Source: Spirochaetaceae bacterium (GTDB taxonomy: Bacteria > Spirochaetota > Spirochaetia > Treponematales > Breznakiellaceae). From it: a DNA stretch of 26,302 bases. The notes below the pieces were generated by a model that had not been told where the DNA came from, searched no databases, and saw only the letters and a program-made list of their open reading frames with translations. This document shows, in pieces, positions 8,124 to 15,561 of this stretch (the first letter of the stretch is position 1; each line of letters starts with the position of its first letter). The translations under genes were made by a program, and so were the position numbers. Location of the stretch: assembly GCA_031275595.1 (NCBI GenBank), contig JAISOO010000091.1:1-26302 (forward strand), given 5' to 3'.

Positions 8124-8891
8124 ATGATCCGTTTAAAAAACGAAAAACAGATTGAGGGTATCCGCCAGTCCTGCCGTATGCTCAGCGCCATGTACCGGGA
8201 ACTTATCCCCCTGGTTAAGCCGGGGGTTGAAACCATAGAATTGGATATATGGGTGCGGAGCTGGATAAAGAAGCGGGGAGGGCGGCCTTCCTTTTTAGGA
8301 TTTGGACCAAAAAACAATCCCTTCCCGGGAGCCCTCTGTATTTCCATTAATCAGGAGGTGATTCATGGAATTCCCTCCCGGCGGAAAATAGCCGAAGGGG
8401 ACCTGGTCTCCCTGGACTGCGGTATTGATCTGGGGGGGTATATCAGCGATCAGGCGGTAACCGTGGAAGTGGGTAAGGTGGACGAGGTTTCCCGCCGGCT
8501 TAACGCGGCTACCCGGGAATGTCTTTACCGGGGAATCACGGCGGCCAAAGCCGGTGACCGGCTTCTCCAGATTGCCCGGGCGGTATATGCCCACGCCTAT
8601 TCCCAGGGGTATGGGGTGGTCCGTGACTTCTGTGGTCATGGGGTAGGGCTGGAGGTTCACGAGGACCCTCAGGTTCCTAATTATCCCCACGGTCCAAACC
8701 CACGGATGGCCGGGGGCCTGGTGATAGCCATCGAACCCATGATCAACCTGGGGACCGGAGATGTTAAAGTTATGAAAGACGGTTGGACCGTAGTTACCGC
8801 CGATAATAAACCATCCGCCCACTGGGAACACACCATCGTTGTTTATGGTGATCGTACCGAAGTTTTAACCGATAGCCTCGAGATCCTTTGA
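8124..8891 (+). CDS. map: Methionine aminopeptidase, type I
   Basis: The 255-residue protein is the length of type Ia enzymes and removes initiator methionine from nascent proteins in the cytosol. All five metal ligands can be placed: D98 (SLDCGIDLGG), D109 (YISDQAVT), H172 (CGHGVGLEVHE), E204 (AIEPM) and E235 (WEHTIVV). The catalytic histidines H81 (EVIHGIPS) and H179 are also present. The N-terminal zinc-finger extension of some bacterial and eukaryotic forms is absent. AGG (8112-8114) precedes the ATG by nine bases, inside the end of the DnaJ-domain gene, so the two are probably co-translated. Confidence 0.97.
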   Translation: MIRLKNEKQIEGIRQSCRMLSAMYRELIPLVKPGVETIELDIWVRSWIKKRGGRPSFLGFGPKNNPFPGALCISINQEVIHGIPSRRKIAEGDLVSLDCGIDLGGYISDQAVTVEVGKVDEVSRRLNAATRECLYRGITAAKAGDRLLQIARAVYAHAYSQGYGVVRDFCGHGVGLEVHEDPQVPNYPHGPNPRMAGGLVIAIEPMINLGTGDVKVMKDGWTVVTADNKPSAHWEHTIVVYGDRTEVLTDSLEIL

Positions 8892-9166
8892 GGATTAAAG
8901 CTGTAACTATTCGGATAATTTATTATTATTATAGTATATGAGGCAGTTTCAAAGTCGGTTGATTTGTTACCGCTTCTTATGATTCCTCATTTGAGTCAGT
9001 TTTAAAATCCATAATCCGGGGGACGATGGTTTTAAAACCGTAGCTTTAGATTTAATGGAAAAAACGGCCTGGTTTATCTGGGAATCGTTTTTCCAAGGCC
9101 GGTTTCAAAAAAACTGAATTTTGAAATGGGCTCATTTTATAAATTTTTTATTAGGAGCGTAGCAGT
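8892..9166. other. Intergenic region map / htrA containing repeat copy A
   Basis: This 275-base non-coding stretch has an AT-rich left edge (poly-ATT), the structured repeat element annotated separately at 8938-9135, and an AT-rich run before the htrA ribosome binding site (GGAG at 9153-9156). No intrinsic terminator with a T-tract was seen after map. Possible -10 hexamers such as TATAGT (8930-8935) have no convincing -35 partner, so the htrA promoter is not assigned. Confidence 0.7.
8938..9135 (+). repeat. Structured intergenic repeat, copy A
   Basis: Imperfect terminal inverted repeats bound the element: 8938-8953 and 9120-9135 match at 13 of 16 positions when one is reverse-complemented. 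The interior from about 8997 aligns with 14524-14656 (copy B). Three hairpins can be drawn: 8999-9038 (GTTTTAAAA / TTTTAAAAC arms with an inner CCAT/ATGG stem), 9057-9094 (GGAAAAAACG / CGTTTTTCC) and 9103-9126 (TTTCAAAA / TTTTGAAA, perfect 8-base arms). There is no coding capacity and no clear target-site duplication. It could be a MITE-like element, a structured RNA or a regulatory repeat. Confidence 0.6.
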
Positions 9167-10672
9167 ATGAATATCATCCGGAAGTTGTCATCGAAAAACC
9201 TTTTAGTTTTCAATTTGGTACTCATAGGGGTAATTTTTGGTTTTTCATTGGCGTTCCTTTCCTTCTCGTGTTCCACCCCTTCTCAGGCGAAGACCGCCCG
9301 GGCGCAGGAAAACTCCGTGGTGATTCCCCAAGATGCCCTTTCTGTTGCCGAATCCCTCCAGGTTGCCTTCCGTTCGGTATCGGAAAAGGTACTCCCCTCG
9401 GTGGTGGAGATTAAGACCGTTTCTATCCGCCGGCAGCAGGTTCCCAATTTTAACGGCATTCCCTGGGAATTCTTTTTTGGCCCCCGGGAAGGGACCCCCG
9501 ATAACCGGGGCCAGGAACGGGAATACCGGTCCCAGGGACTGGGCTCGGGCATCATCGTCCGGCAGGAAAGGGATACCTACTATGTCCTGACCAATAACCA
9601 CGTGGTGGGGGATGTTAGTGAAATATCCGTGGCTACCAGCGACGGCAAGGAGTTTTCCGCGGAATTGGTGGGTAAGGATGAACGTAAGGATCTGGCGATG
9701 GTCTCCTTTAAGACCACCGATAAATTTCCCTTGGCGGTATTGGGGGATTCGGATACGGTCAGGGTTGGGGACTGGGCCATTGCCGTGGGGAACCCCCTGG
9801 GGTTCATGTTTTCCGTAACCCAGGGTATTGTAAGCGCCGTGGGACGGACCGGAGGACCGGCGAATAATATCAACGACTTTATTCAGACCGACACTTCCAT
9901 TAACCAAGGGAATTCCGGGGGCGCCCTGGTTAATATTCGGGGAGAGGTTATCGGGATCAACACCTGGATAGCCAGTAATACCAACGGCGGTTCCGTAGGT
10001 CTGGGTTTTGCCATACCCATCAATAACGCAAAACGGTCCATCGATGAATTTATCAACAAGGGTGAAATCAGTTATGGGTGGTTGGGGGTTTCCCTGATTG
10101 AGCCTGATCGGGAAACCCTGCAAGCCCTGGGCCTTGAGGGTAAACGGGGAGCCCTGGCTTCCATGGTGTTCCTTGATTCCCCCGCGGATAAGGGGGGCAT
10201 ACAGCCCGGGGATTTTATCACCCATATTAATGACCGGGAAGTCCGGACGGTCAATCAGGTAACCATGACGGTGGGGGATATCAACCCCGGCGATTGGGCA
10301 TCCTTTACCGTTATCCGGGATAAGGTTTCTCAAAATATTAATATCCGTATCGAAGCCCGTACAGAAGCGGTAACCACGGATAATAAAAAATTGTGGCCCG
10401 GGGTTTATGTTGTCCCCCTTACCGAGGCGGCCCGGAACAGTCTGAATCTTGACAAAAATGCCAAGGGGCTTTTAGTTGCCCAGGTGATTGCCGATAGTCC
10501 CGCCTCGATCATTGGCCTCAGACAGGGGGATAGAATCTTGAAGATCAATGGGGAAACCGTTGCGGATCAAAGCGCCTTTTATCGGGTCTTACGGGAAAGG
10601 GCCAAAACCGAATTATGGTTTGAAATCGCCCGGGGGGATGCGACCCTGGAAAGTTTACGGTTTAAACGGTAG
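9167..10672 (+). CDS. htrA: HtrA/DegP-family periplasmic serine protease with two PDZ domains
   Basis: The 501-residue protein has an N-terminal hydrophobic segment (residues 13-34), a trypsin-like protease domain (about 60-300) and two PDZ domains (about 302-400 and 408-500). The catalytic triad is H145 (LTNNHVV), D175 (KDLAMV) and S250 (INQGNSGGAL). HtrA proteins degrade or refold damaged periplasmic and outer-membrane proteins. The hydrophobic segment ends in LSFSC with Cys35 just after it, followed by a polar stretch; this may be a relaxed spirochaete lipobox, making the protein a lipoprotein, but an uncleaved anchor is equally possible. GGAG lies nine to ten bases before the ATG. Large gaps on both sides suggest a monocistronic unit ending at the terminator at 10755-10797. 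Confidence 0.95.
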   Translation: MNIIRKLSSKNLLVFNLVLIGVIFGFSLAFLSFSCSTPSQAKTARAQENSVVIPQDALSVAESLQVAFRSVSEKVLPSVVEIKTVSIRRQQVPNFNGIPWEFFFGPREGTPDNRGQEREYRSQGLGSGIIVRQERDTYYVLTNNHVVGDVSEISVATSDGKEFSAELVGKDERKDLAMVSFKTTDKFPLAVLGDSDTVRVGDWAIAVGNPLGFMFSVTQGIVSAVGRTGGPANNINDFIQTDTSINQGNSGGALVNIRGEVIGINTWIASNTNGGSVGLGFAIPINNAKRSIDEFINKGEISYGWLGVSLIEPDRETLQALGLEGKRGALASMVFLDSPADKGGIQPGDFITHINDREVRTVNQVTMTVGDINPGDWASFTVIRDKVSQNINIRIEARTEAVTTDNKKLWPGVYVVPLTEAARNSLNLDKNAKGLLVAQVIADSPASIIGLRQGDRILKINGETVADQSAFYRVLRERAKTELWFEIARGDATLESLRFKR

Positions 10673-10754
10673 CCTCCTTCTCTCAAGGCGGTTTTAACCC
10701 CCTGATGGCCAGGCAACCGTACTTAAAAAACAAGCTTGCTTGTCAAGTATTGAG

Positions 10755-10797
10755 GCTTACAAGAAAAGCGGGTTTGAGCCCGCTTTTTCTCGTAAGC
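10755..10797. terminator. Bidirectional intrinsic terminator
   Basis: A long symmetrical hairpin has outer arms GCTTAC/GTAAGC and a core stem GCGGG (10768-10772) / CCCGC (10779-10783). The core is followed on the plus strand by TTTTTCT and on the minus strand by TTTTCTT. It therefore works for htrA from the left and for the aroB-Omp85 operon from the right, which converge here. Confidence 0.88.
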
Positions 10798-10841
10798 CAG
10801 GTTAAAGCCCGGTTGATTGGAAGGCCAGGCTCCACATCCAA

Positions 10842-10858
10842 GGCAAGCGGGGCTTGCC
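10842..10858. other. GC-rich stem-loop
   Basis: Perfect 7-base arms GGCAAGC / GCTTGCC flank a 3-base loop. An overlapping alternative palindrome, GGGGC-TT-GCCCC (10849-10860), cannot form at the same time. No T-tract follows within four bases, so it is not a classical terminator. Function unknown. Confidence 0.4.
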
Positions 10859-10932
10859 CCAGGGTTCTTTATTTTAAAGGTTGAGACGTTACCAGGGGTT
10901 ATTCGCCCCCGGCTACCCCCGTGCCGGAAGGC

Positions 10933-11709
10933 TCAGGTTATGCCGTCAATGAGCCAGTCAATAATGATATCCATCCTTTTTTTGATCATCCTCGACACGG
11001 TATTAATTTTGGACATTACGATATCAGGAACCTCTGCACCGACAATACTATAAATTAAAACCCCTTCGGCCAATGGCTCAATATAGAGCTGGGCTATAAA
11101 ATTATCTTCTTTGATTATCGGTAATATAGCCAGATAAATAGTTTTAAAGTTTGATAGGGTATAAAACAACTCATCCTGGGTTGCGACGAGTTCCGCCTTA
11201 TAGTAGGAATTACCGAAATTCGTATCTTTTAGACGCATATACATGGTTTCGGTAGGGGGAATTAACGTAGCGGTGGGAGGATCCGGAAGGGGATTGTTCC
11301 TGCGGGTGTTTTCGATTCGGGTTGTTTCCTTAAAAATAGGGCTGTCCTTCCCCGGTACATCGTTACGGTGCACCCGGCCGCTCAATCCCTGTACCTTGCT
11401 CAGGGCATTATACACGGTGATAAGACCGGAATACCGGTTGGTATAGGGACAAACCAAAAGGTTTTCCACAAAGAAGGAGGGATTTCGGCTTAACACCGGG
11501 ACGGAAATAGAGATTCCCGATTTGGAGATGGGCAATAGTTGCAAACCCGCAGAGGCGAGATTAAATTCCGAATAACCGGTGGATGAAAAAACTTGAGTTT
11601 TTTGGGCCTCGCTTAAATGGGGAAAAATATCGGTAAAAGAGCGGGATGCGCCAAAGGTATTGGTAGTGATTATAACCCAGAGGCATACGAGGATTACGTT
11701 CCTGCCCAT
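10933..11709 (-). CDS. Exported protein of unknown function
   Basis: The 258-residue protein starts with a signal peptide (MGRNVILVCLWVIITTNTFGA). I chose the ATG at 11709 because GGAG stands about eight bases upstream, whereas the frame's earlier ATG at 11751 would place 14 polar residues before the signal peptide. The mature part has no motif I recognise. It shows alternating strand patterns (for example SGISISVPVLSRNPSFFVENLLVCPY, then an ALSKVQGLSGRV segment and TETMYMRLKD) that suggest a compact beta-rich periplasmic or lipid-binding domain, and an amphipathic C-terminal helix rich in Ile/Met/Lys. It is the last gene of the aroB-Omp85 operon, 63 bases after the outer-membrane protein, so a role in the outer envelope with that protein is a reasonable inference only. 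Confidence 0.75.
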   Translation of the reverse strand: MGRNVILVCLWVIITTNTFGASRSFTDIFPHLSEAQKTQVFSSTGYSEFNLASAGLQLLPISKSGISISVPVLSRNPSFFVENLLVCPYTNRYSGLITVYNALSKVQGLSGRVHRNDVPGKDSPIFKETTRIENTRRNNPLPDPPTATLIPPTETMYMRLKDTNFGNSYYKAELVATQDELFYTLSNFKTIYLAILPIIKEDNFIAQLYIEPLAEGVLIYSIVGAEVPDIVMSKINTVSRMIKKRMDIIIDWLIDGIT

Positions 11710-11772
11710 AAAAGGCTCTCCTTCTTGAACCGGTATTGCTAAATGACCCACGGAACCATTTAGAAATGCCGC

Positions 11773-13401
11773 TTAATAATAATGACCTACTCCAATAAAT
11801 AATTCCCGGCCACCGCTGGGGAAAAATCTACCGGTTCTCAAAAACTCTCTCAGATCCATGCCAAGACTCATCCGCAGATAGAAACTGCGCATAGCCAGGG
11901 GAAAAACAATTACCTCTACCCCCCCGGCGACGAGGGTATCTTTAAACGAAAAACTCCGTTTGTGTACCGGATCCTCTGCCAGAGCTATATCAATAAAGGG
12001 TGACCCGTGAAGTTCAAAATCAAAGAAATGGAGTTTAGGGTTATTATACCATTCGGAAGGGACGAACCGGAAGAGCCGTACCGGAAAATCCAGATTAAGG
12101 GATAACATATAATTTACCGGCAGCTGGTTGTTTTTAATTCCCCGCAAGGCGTCTCCTCCATCGGAATACACATGGAAATATCCATTGCCAAAAACCGTCG
12201 GTATGGCCTTTGGATCAAAAAACCAGTGCCGGTACATAAACCGGCCTGAAATTCCAATATCTTCCGCCAAAGGAAGATGACCGATGGCGGAAATGGAAAT
12301 ATTATTAGCCCAACTGGTTCTGTATATATTATAAGTATTAGAATTTTGCAGGGAAACTTCCAGTCCTTTCCGATAATTTCCTATCCAATTTATTTCGCCG
12401 AATCCTATGGATTGACCGGGGATAATAGAAGGCCCCTCCCGGTATTCCCCCAGTTCCCCGTTAGGACGATAATTTATGGTACCGGTTAATTTTGGGGTAT
12501 AGGTTAAGGGGCCAAATCTGCCAACGGTTATACCCAGGGGTATTTTCCATTGACCGTAAAATTCGCTGGACATATACCAGCGATCCTGAAAATAAGGACC
12601 ATCATCAATAGCATCGGAGGTATCATTCTCTTCATTCACCAGGATAGATTGGTTAAACCCAAAGGTAAAGGTGGTCGTTTTAAAGGGAAGAACCATGGAA
12701 AGACCGGTGGTGTTTTTATAATAGAGGGGTTTCCCCTGGGTGTTATCAAATTCATGATCAAAATTCAGGTTCCAATTATATCCAAAAGCCCGAAAAGGGA
12801 TATCCGAATCAATGCCTAACAAGACACTGTGTTTACCTTCTTCGTCATACGAATACCCCAGATCGATCCGCAAGGGAGTCATGGAACCAAGAAAATTATA
12901 ATCCCGGGCTTTAAGGGTAATTTCAAACCCGGAATTTGAATCATATTTCGGTTCGGGGAGGATGATGATATTCAGCGTATCGGTGGTATTGATGAGCAGA
13001 TCCACCGGTATAAGGCCGTTTTCATCGTCAGCGGCCAAAGTATATTCAATAAGTACATTTTCAAGGACCCGCTCGTTAAGCAGGAGCTGGGTTTTCCGGT
13101 TTATGTAATTTTCAAGGTTGTTTTTCCCCTTAATGTTTTCCCCAAGGATAAATTCCCCTTTTTCCATCAACGCGGATACCTTGGTTCTTCCCTGGGTGTC
13201 AAAGGAGACGGTTCTGATATAATATACTATTTGAGATTCGTCTTGAAATTCATCGATCCCGTTAACCGGAACTTCGGGACTTCGCTCCGCGGAACTTTCC
13301 ACAGTTTGGTCCGGAGCTGCCCCTGCGGCCTCCTGGCTGTAGTAGGCGGAGAATAAGCAGCATACAAAAAAAATAAAAAAAAGTCGTTTCTTGAAAATCA
13401 T
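11773..13401 (-). CDS. Omp85-superfamily outer-membrane beta-barrel protein with short POTRA region
   Basis: The 542-residue protein has a signal peptide (MIFKKRLFFIFFVCCLFSAYYSQEAAGA), a short periplasmic region with what looks like one POTRA-type module (about residues 58-150, VLENVLIEYTLAADDENGLIPVDLLINTTDTL), and a C-terminal domain of alternating amphipathic strands. The chain ends in the aromatic GVGHYY expected of a barrel recognised by the BAM machinery. Residues near 420 (GDALRGIKNNQLPVNYM) match the loop-6 R-G motif of Omp85 proteins, with I in place of F/Y after RG. BamA itself has five POTRA domains, so this is a smaller paralogue such as a TamA/D15-like or secretion-type protein. 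GGAG lies ten bases upstream, and the start overlaps the aroB stop as ATGA. Confidence 0.82.
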   Translation of the reverse strand: MIFKKRLFFIFFVCCLFSAYYSQEAAGAAPDQTVESSAERSPEVPVNGIDEFQDESQIVYYIRTVSFDTQGRTKVSALMEKGEFILGENIKGKNNLENYINRKTQLLLNERVLENVLIEYTLAADDENGLIPVDLLINTTDTLNIIILPEPKYDSNSGFEITLKARDYNFLGSMTPLRIDLGYSYDEEGKHSVLLGIDSDIPFRAFGYNWNLNFDHEFDNTQGKPLYYKNTTGLSMVLPFKTTTFTFGFNQSILVNEENDTSDAIDDGPYFQDRWYMSSEFYGQWKIPLGITVGRFGPLTYTPKLTGTINYRPNGELGEYREGPSIIPGQSIGFGEINWIGNYRKGLEVSLQNSNTYNIYRTSWANNISISAIGHLPLAEDIGISGRFMYRHWFFDPKAIPTVFGNGYFHVYSDGGDALRGIKNNQLPVNYMLSLNLDFPVRLFRFVPSEWYNNPKLHFFDFELHGSPFIDIALAEDPVHKRSFSFKDTLVAGGVEVIVFPLAMRSFYLRMSLGMDLREFLRTGRFFPSGGRELFIGVGHYY

Positions 13402-14504
13402 AGGCCATATTCTCCGTTAATGAGGGGCTGTAAAAATCGGTCTTCAATTAAATCATCTTGTATAATTTGGACGCTCTGGGCCGCGGGAATTACAAACCGT
13501 AATTTCCCCCCCCTTTGCTTTTTATCCCCCCGCAGGGCCTTCATGAAAATTTCTTTGTCCCCCATCTTTGAATGGGGGGTCGTGATCTCATACCCAAATG
13601 AACGAACCAGATCGGTGATTTCCATGGCCCGTTCCTTAGGGGTAATACCTATATGATGACCTAATTCACAAGAACGGACAAGTCCCCAGGCCACCGCCTC
13701 TCCGTGGGATATGTTTCCCAGGCCGGCGGAGGATTCCAAGGCGTGGGCAAAGGTATGTCCCCAATTGAGCAGAGCCCGTTCCGTACCGGTTTCCTCCGGA
13801 TCGGCCTCGACAATTCGGCCCTTAATTTTAACGGAAGCGGAAATAAGTTCAAAAAGCGATTCCTCATACTCCGGCAGAAGATCCCCCCGGTTAAACGCGG
13901 CCCCCAGGTCCCTGAGGGCTTTCCCCATCTCCCCATTCTCCAACAGGGCGGTCTTAATAAGTTCCGCCATACCGGATTTCCATTCCTCCCGGGGAAGGGT
14001 AGTCAAGGTGTCCAGGGGCAGGTAAATATGCCCGGCGGGATAAAAGGTTCCCGCAAGATTTTTTATTCCAAACAGATCGATCCCTGTTTTTCCGCCCAAT
14101 GCGGCGTCCACCATGCCCAGCAGGGTGGTGGAGACGATACAGAGCTTACAGCCCCGCATAAAAACAGAAGCCCCAAAGGCCGCAAGGTCGCTGACGACCC
14201 CTCCGCCGACGGCTATAAAAAGACCGTCCCTGCCGAGTCCTCCCGCTTTTGCCGCCGCCAGGATCCGTTCTACCGCGGGCCACCCTTTAGCGGCTTCTCC
14301 TCCGGACAGCACACAGAGGGGAATATCATGATCTTGTCTTATTTTACGGGCGATAACTTCGGTATGGGTATCACATATCAAAATAGACCGGAAGGCCGCC
14401 CCCCCTGGCTCATCCGGAAAGATACCATCCGCCTGGGGTAATTTTTTTTGCAGGTGAACCTGGGATACAAATTTTCCAAAAGTAAAACGGTGTTCCCGAA
14501 TCAT
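13398..14504 (-). CDS. aroB: 3-dehydroquinate synthase
   Basis: The 368-residue protein converts DAHP to 3-dehydroquinate in the shikimate pathway using NAD and zinc. The NAD-binding GGGVVSDLAAFGASVFMRG, the substrate-binding TTLLGMVDAALGGKTGI and GIKNLAGTFYPA are all present, and the zinc ligands are placed in SGMAELIKTALL (Glu), LNWGHTFAHALE (His) and SHGEAVAWG (His). Length and order match the family. No ribosome binding site stands directly before the ATG; the leader is the structured copy B of the repeat, whose first hairpin ends 19 bases upstream. aroB is the first gene of an operon with two envelope genes, an unusual partnership for a shikimate enzyme. Confidence 0.96.
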   Translation of the reverse strand: MIREHRFTFGKFVSQVHLQKKLPQADGIFPDEPGGAAFRSILICDTHTEVIARKIRQDHDIPLCVLSGGEAAKGWPAVERILAAAKAGGLGRDGLFIAVGGGVVSDLAAFGASVFMRGCKLCIVSTTLLGMVDAALGGKTGIDLFGIKNLAGTFYPAGHIYLPLDTLTTLPREEWKSGMAELIKTALLENGEMGKALRDLGAAFNRGDLLPEYEESLFELISASVKIKGRIVEADPEETGTERALLNWGHTFAHALESSAGLGNISHGEAVAWGLVRSCELGHHIGITPKERAMEITDLVRSFGYEITTPHSKMGDKEIFMKALRGDKKQRGGKLRFVIPAAQSVQIIQDDLIEDRFLQPLINGEYGL

Positions 14505-14523
14505 GGTATTTTATTCGTTGTGG

Positions 14524-14656
14524 CTGTTTTAAAATTCTATGGACCGGAAGGGCCATGATTTTGAAACAGCAATCTTAGATTAAGCGGGAAGGGGGAACTT
14601 TAACCCCACTTTTCCCAAACCCGGGTTCAAAAAACCTTGAATTTTGACTCAGGCTT
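14524..14656 (+). repeat. Structured intergenic repeat, copy B
   Basis: This stretch aligns along its length with copy A (about 8997-9135): shared blocks include GTTTTAAAAT, a TTAGATT core, TTCAAAAAA and TGAATTTTGA. Three hairpins correspond to those in A: 14524-14569 (arms CTGTTTTAAAAT / ATTTTGAAACAG, an inner ATGG/CCAT stem and a GGAA tetraloop), 14586-14616 and 14627-14647. The outer part of copy A (its left terminal repeat) is missing here. On the minus strand it forms nearly the whole leader between the promoter at 14660-14688 and aroB. Confidence 0.6.
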
Positions 14657-14659
14657 ATT

Positions 14660-14688
14660 ATTATATCACCCCGGGGAAGTAATTTCAA
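14660..14688 (-). promoter_or_regulatory. Near-consensus promoter upstream of aroB
   Basis: On the minus strand, -35 TTGAAA (14683-14688) and -10 TATAAT (14660-14665) are separated by exactly 17 bases. The -10 is a perfect match and the -35 matches five of six positions. Transcription would begin near 14653 and give a leader of about 150 bases, occupied by repeat copy B. Confidence 0.72.
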
Positions 14689-14724
14689 CAAAAGTCCTGG
14701 GGAAAAAACGCCCTGCCCGAAGAA

Positions 14725-15561
14725 TTATGACAGATCGGTAATGGTGGATTCAATAAAATTAAGCAGTTGCGCCTTTATCAGTTCCCCGCTCAGTTCAATC
14801 GCCGATAGGTAGGTTTTCCAAAGCTCCACATAATTCAGAGTGTCCTTTCGGTCTAAAGGGAGCCGCTTTCCGGCAAGAAAGCTTTCACTATTTTTATCCC
14901 GCAGGATGGCCCGTTCCGTAAAAACCATCCGGATATCGGTTAATATATTTTTTTGAACCCTTACCAGAAATACCACAACTCCCCCAGATCCAATACCGGT
15001 GTAGGGATCTTCAAATTTTTTATAAATTGAATAATCCCATTGTTCCAGGGGTATACGGATCCGGGTAAACAACTCCTGAGCATTAAAGACCTTGGAACTG
15101 GAAAAAGCGGAAAACCGGGATGCGGAAATCCACCGTGTCCCCTGGGCGGTCCGTAATTCATACCGGGCATCCAACGCTATCATGGCGGCGGAAGCATCCA
15201 TATGCCGGGAAGTATGGCAGATATTACCGCCGATGGTAGCGATATTCCTCAATTGGGGACCGGCGATACCGTTTAGGGTCTGCCGTAACACCTCGGGAAC
15301 CGTTTTGCCCAGGTTGATTATTTCGCTTAATTTTACCATGGCGCCTATTTCCAGATACCGTTCCGTTCGGCTTATATGGTGGAGATCGGCTAATTTGTCC
15401 AGGGAGAGGATATTGAGCGGCAAGGTGACCGTGGTTTTGCCTTGTCCCCAGAGTAATTCGCTTCCCCCCGCAAAGGGAACCGCGTTGGGATAACGGGACC
15501 AGGCGGAAAACAATTCCGGTAAATTGCCGGGGAAAAAAACCTGGCTATGCGGAACGTCCAT
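14725..15561 (-). CDS. Xanthine dehydrogenase-family FAD-binding subunit
   Basis: The 278-residue protein matches the medium (FAD) subunit of molybdenum hydroxylases. The two FAD-contact motifs are AGGSELL (residues 31-37; usually AGGTDL) and ATIGGNICHTSRHMDASAAM (from about 108), and the C-terminal CO-dehydrogenase flavoprotein domain follows (FTRIRIP, VVFLVRV). It carries electrons from the iron-sulfur clusters to NAD or another acceptor. It overlaps the upstream [2Fe-2S] gene by 17 bases and is the last gene of the minus-strand unit. The order here, molybdopterin then iron-sulfur then FAD, is one of several found in the family. Confidence 0.87.
   Translation of the reverse strand: MDVPHSQVFFPGNLPELFSAWSRYPNAVPFAGGSELLWGQGKTTVTLPLNILSLDKLADLHHISRTERYLEIGAMVKLSEIINLGKTVPEVLRQTLNGIAGPQLRNIATIGGNICHTSRHMDASAAMIALDARYELRTAQGTRWISASRFSAFSSSKVFNAQELFTRIRIPLEQWDYSIYKKFEDPYTGIGSGGVVVFLVRVQKNILTDIRMVFTERAILRDKNSESFLAGKRLPLDRKDTLNYVELWKTYLSAIELSGELIKAQLLNFIESTITDLS

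Larger units (their letters stand above)
10673..10932. other. Convergent intergenic region with hairpins
   Basis: This 260-base non-coding region lies between the 3' ends of htrA (plus) and the exported-protein gene (minus). It holds the bidirectional terminator at 10755-10797, a short CAAGC-TT-GCTTG palindrome at 10731-10742 and a GC-rich stem-loop at 10842-10858. A 5-base stem (10909-10927) lacks a T-tract. No gene was seen. Confidence 0.75.
14505..14724. other. Intergenic region between FAD-subunit gene and aroB
   Basis: This 220-base non-coding gap, on the minus strand after the FAD subunit and before aroB, holds the structured repeat copy B (14524-14656) and the aroB promoter (14660-14688). 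No T-tract terminator for the upstream six-gene operon was seen between 14689 and 14724. Confidence 0.7.

Noticed and set aside
8938..9135. Copy A as a complete insertion sequence
   Set aside because: There is no transposase frame and no convincing target-site duplication, and copy B lacks the left terminal repeat. It is kept only as a repeat or structured element.
9245..10333. A 362-codon open frame on the minus strand across htrA
   Set aside because: It is antisense to a gene with an intact catalytic triad and PDZ domains, its product shows no domain and is rich in Gly, Pro and His as expected of shadow frames, and it has no ribosome binding site of note.
10842..10860. Alternative hairpins as a riboswitch-like switch
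   Set aside because: The two stems are short, lie between converging 3' ends, and control no downstream start.
13704..14441. A 245-codon plus-strand frame opposite aroB
   Set aside because: aroB has all catalytic residues in the minus frame; the plus frame is Gly/Pro-rich noise.
14524..14656. A known riboswitch before aroB
   Set aside because: The three hairpins do not match any riboswitch core that I recognise, and the related copy A lies before an unrelated gene.
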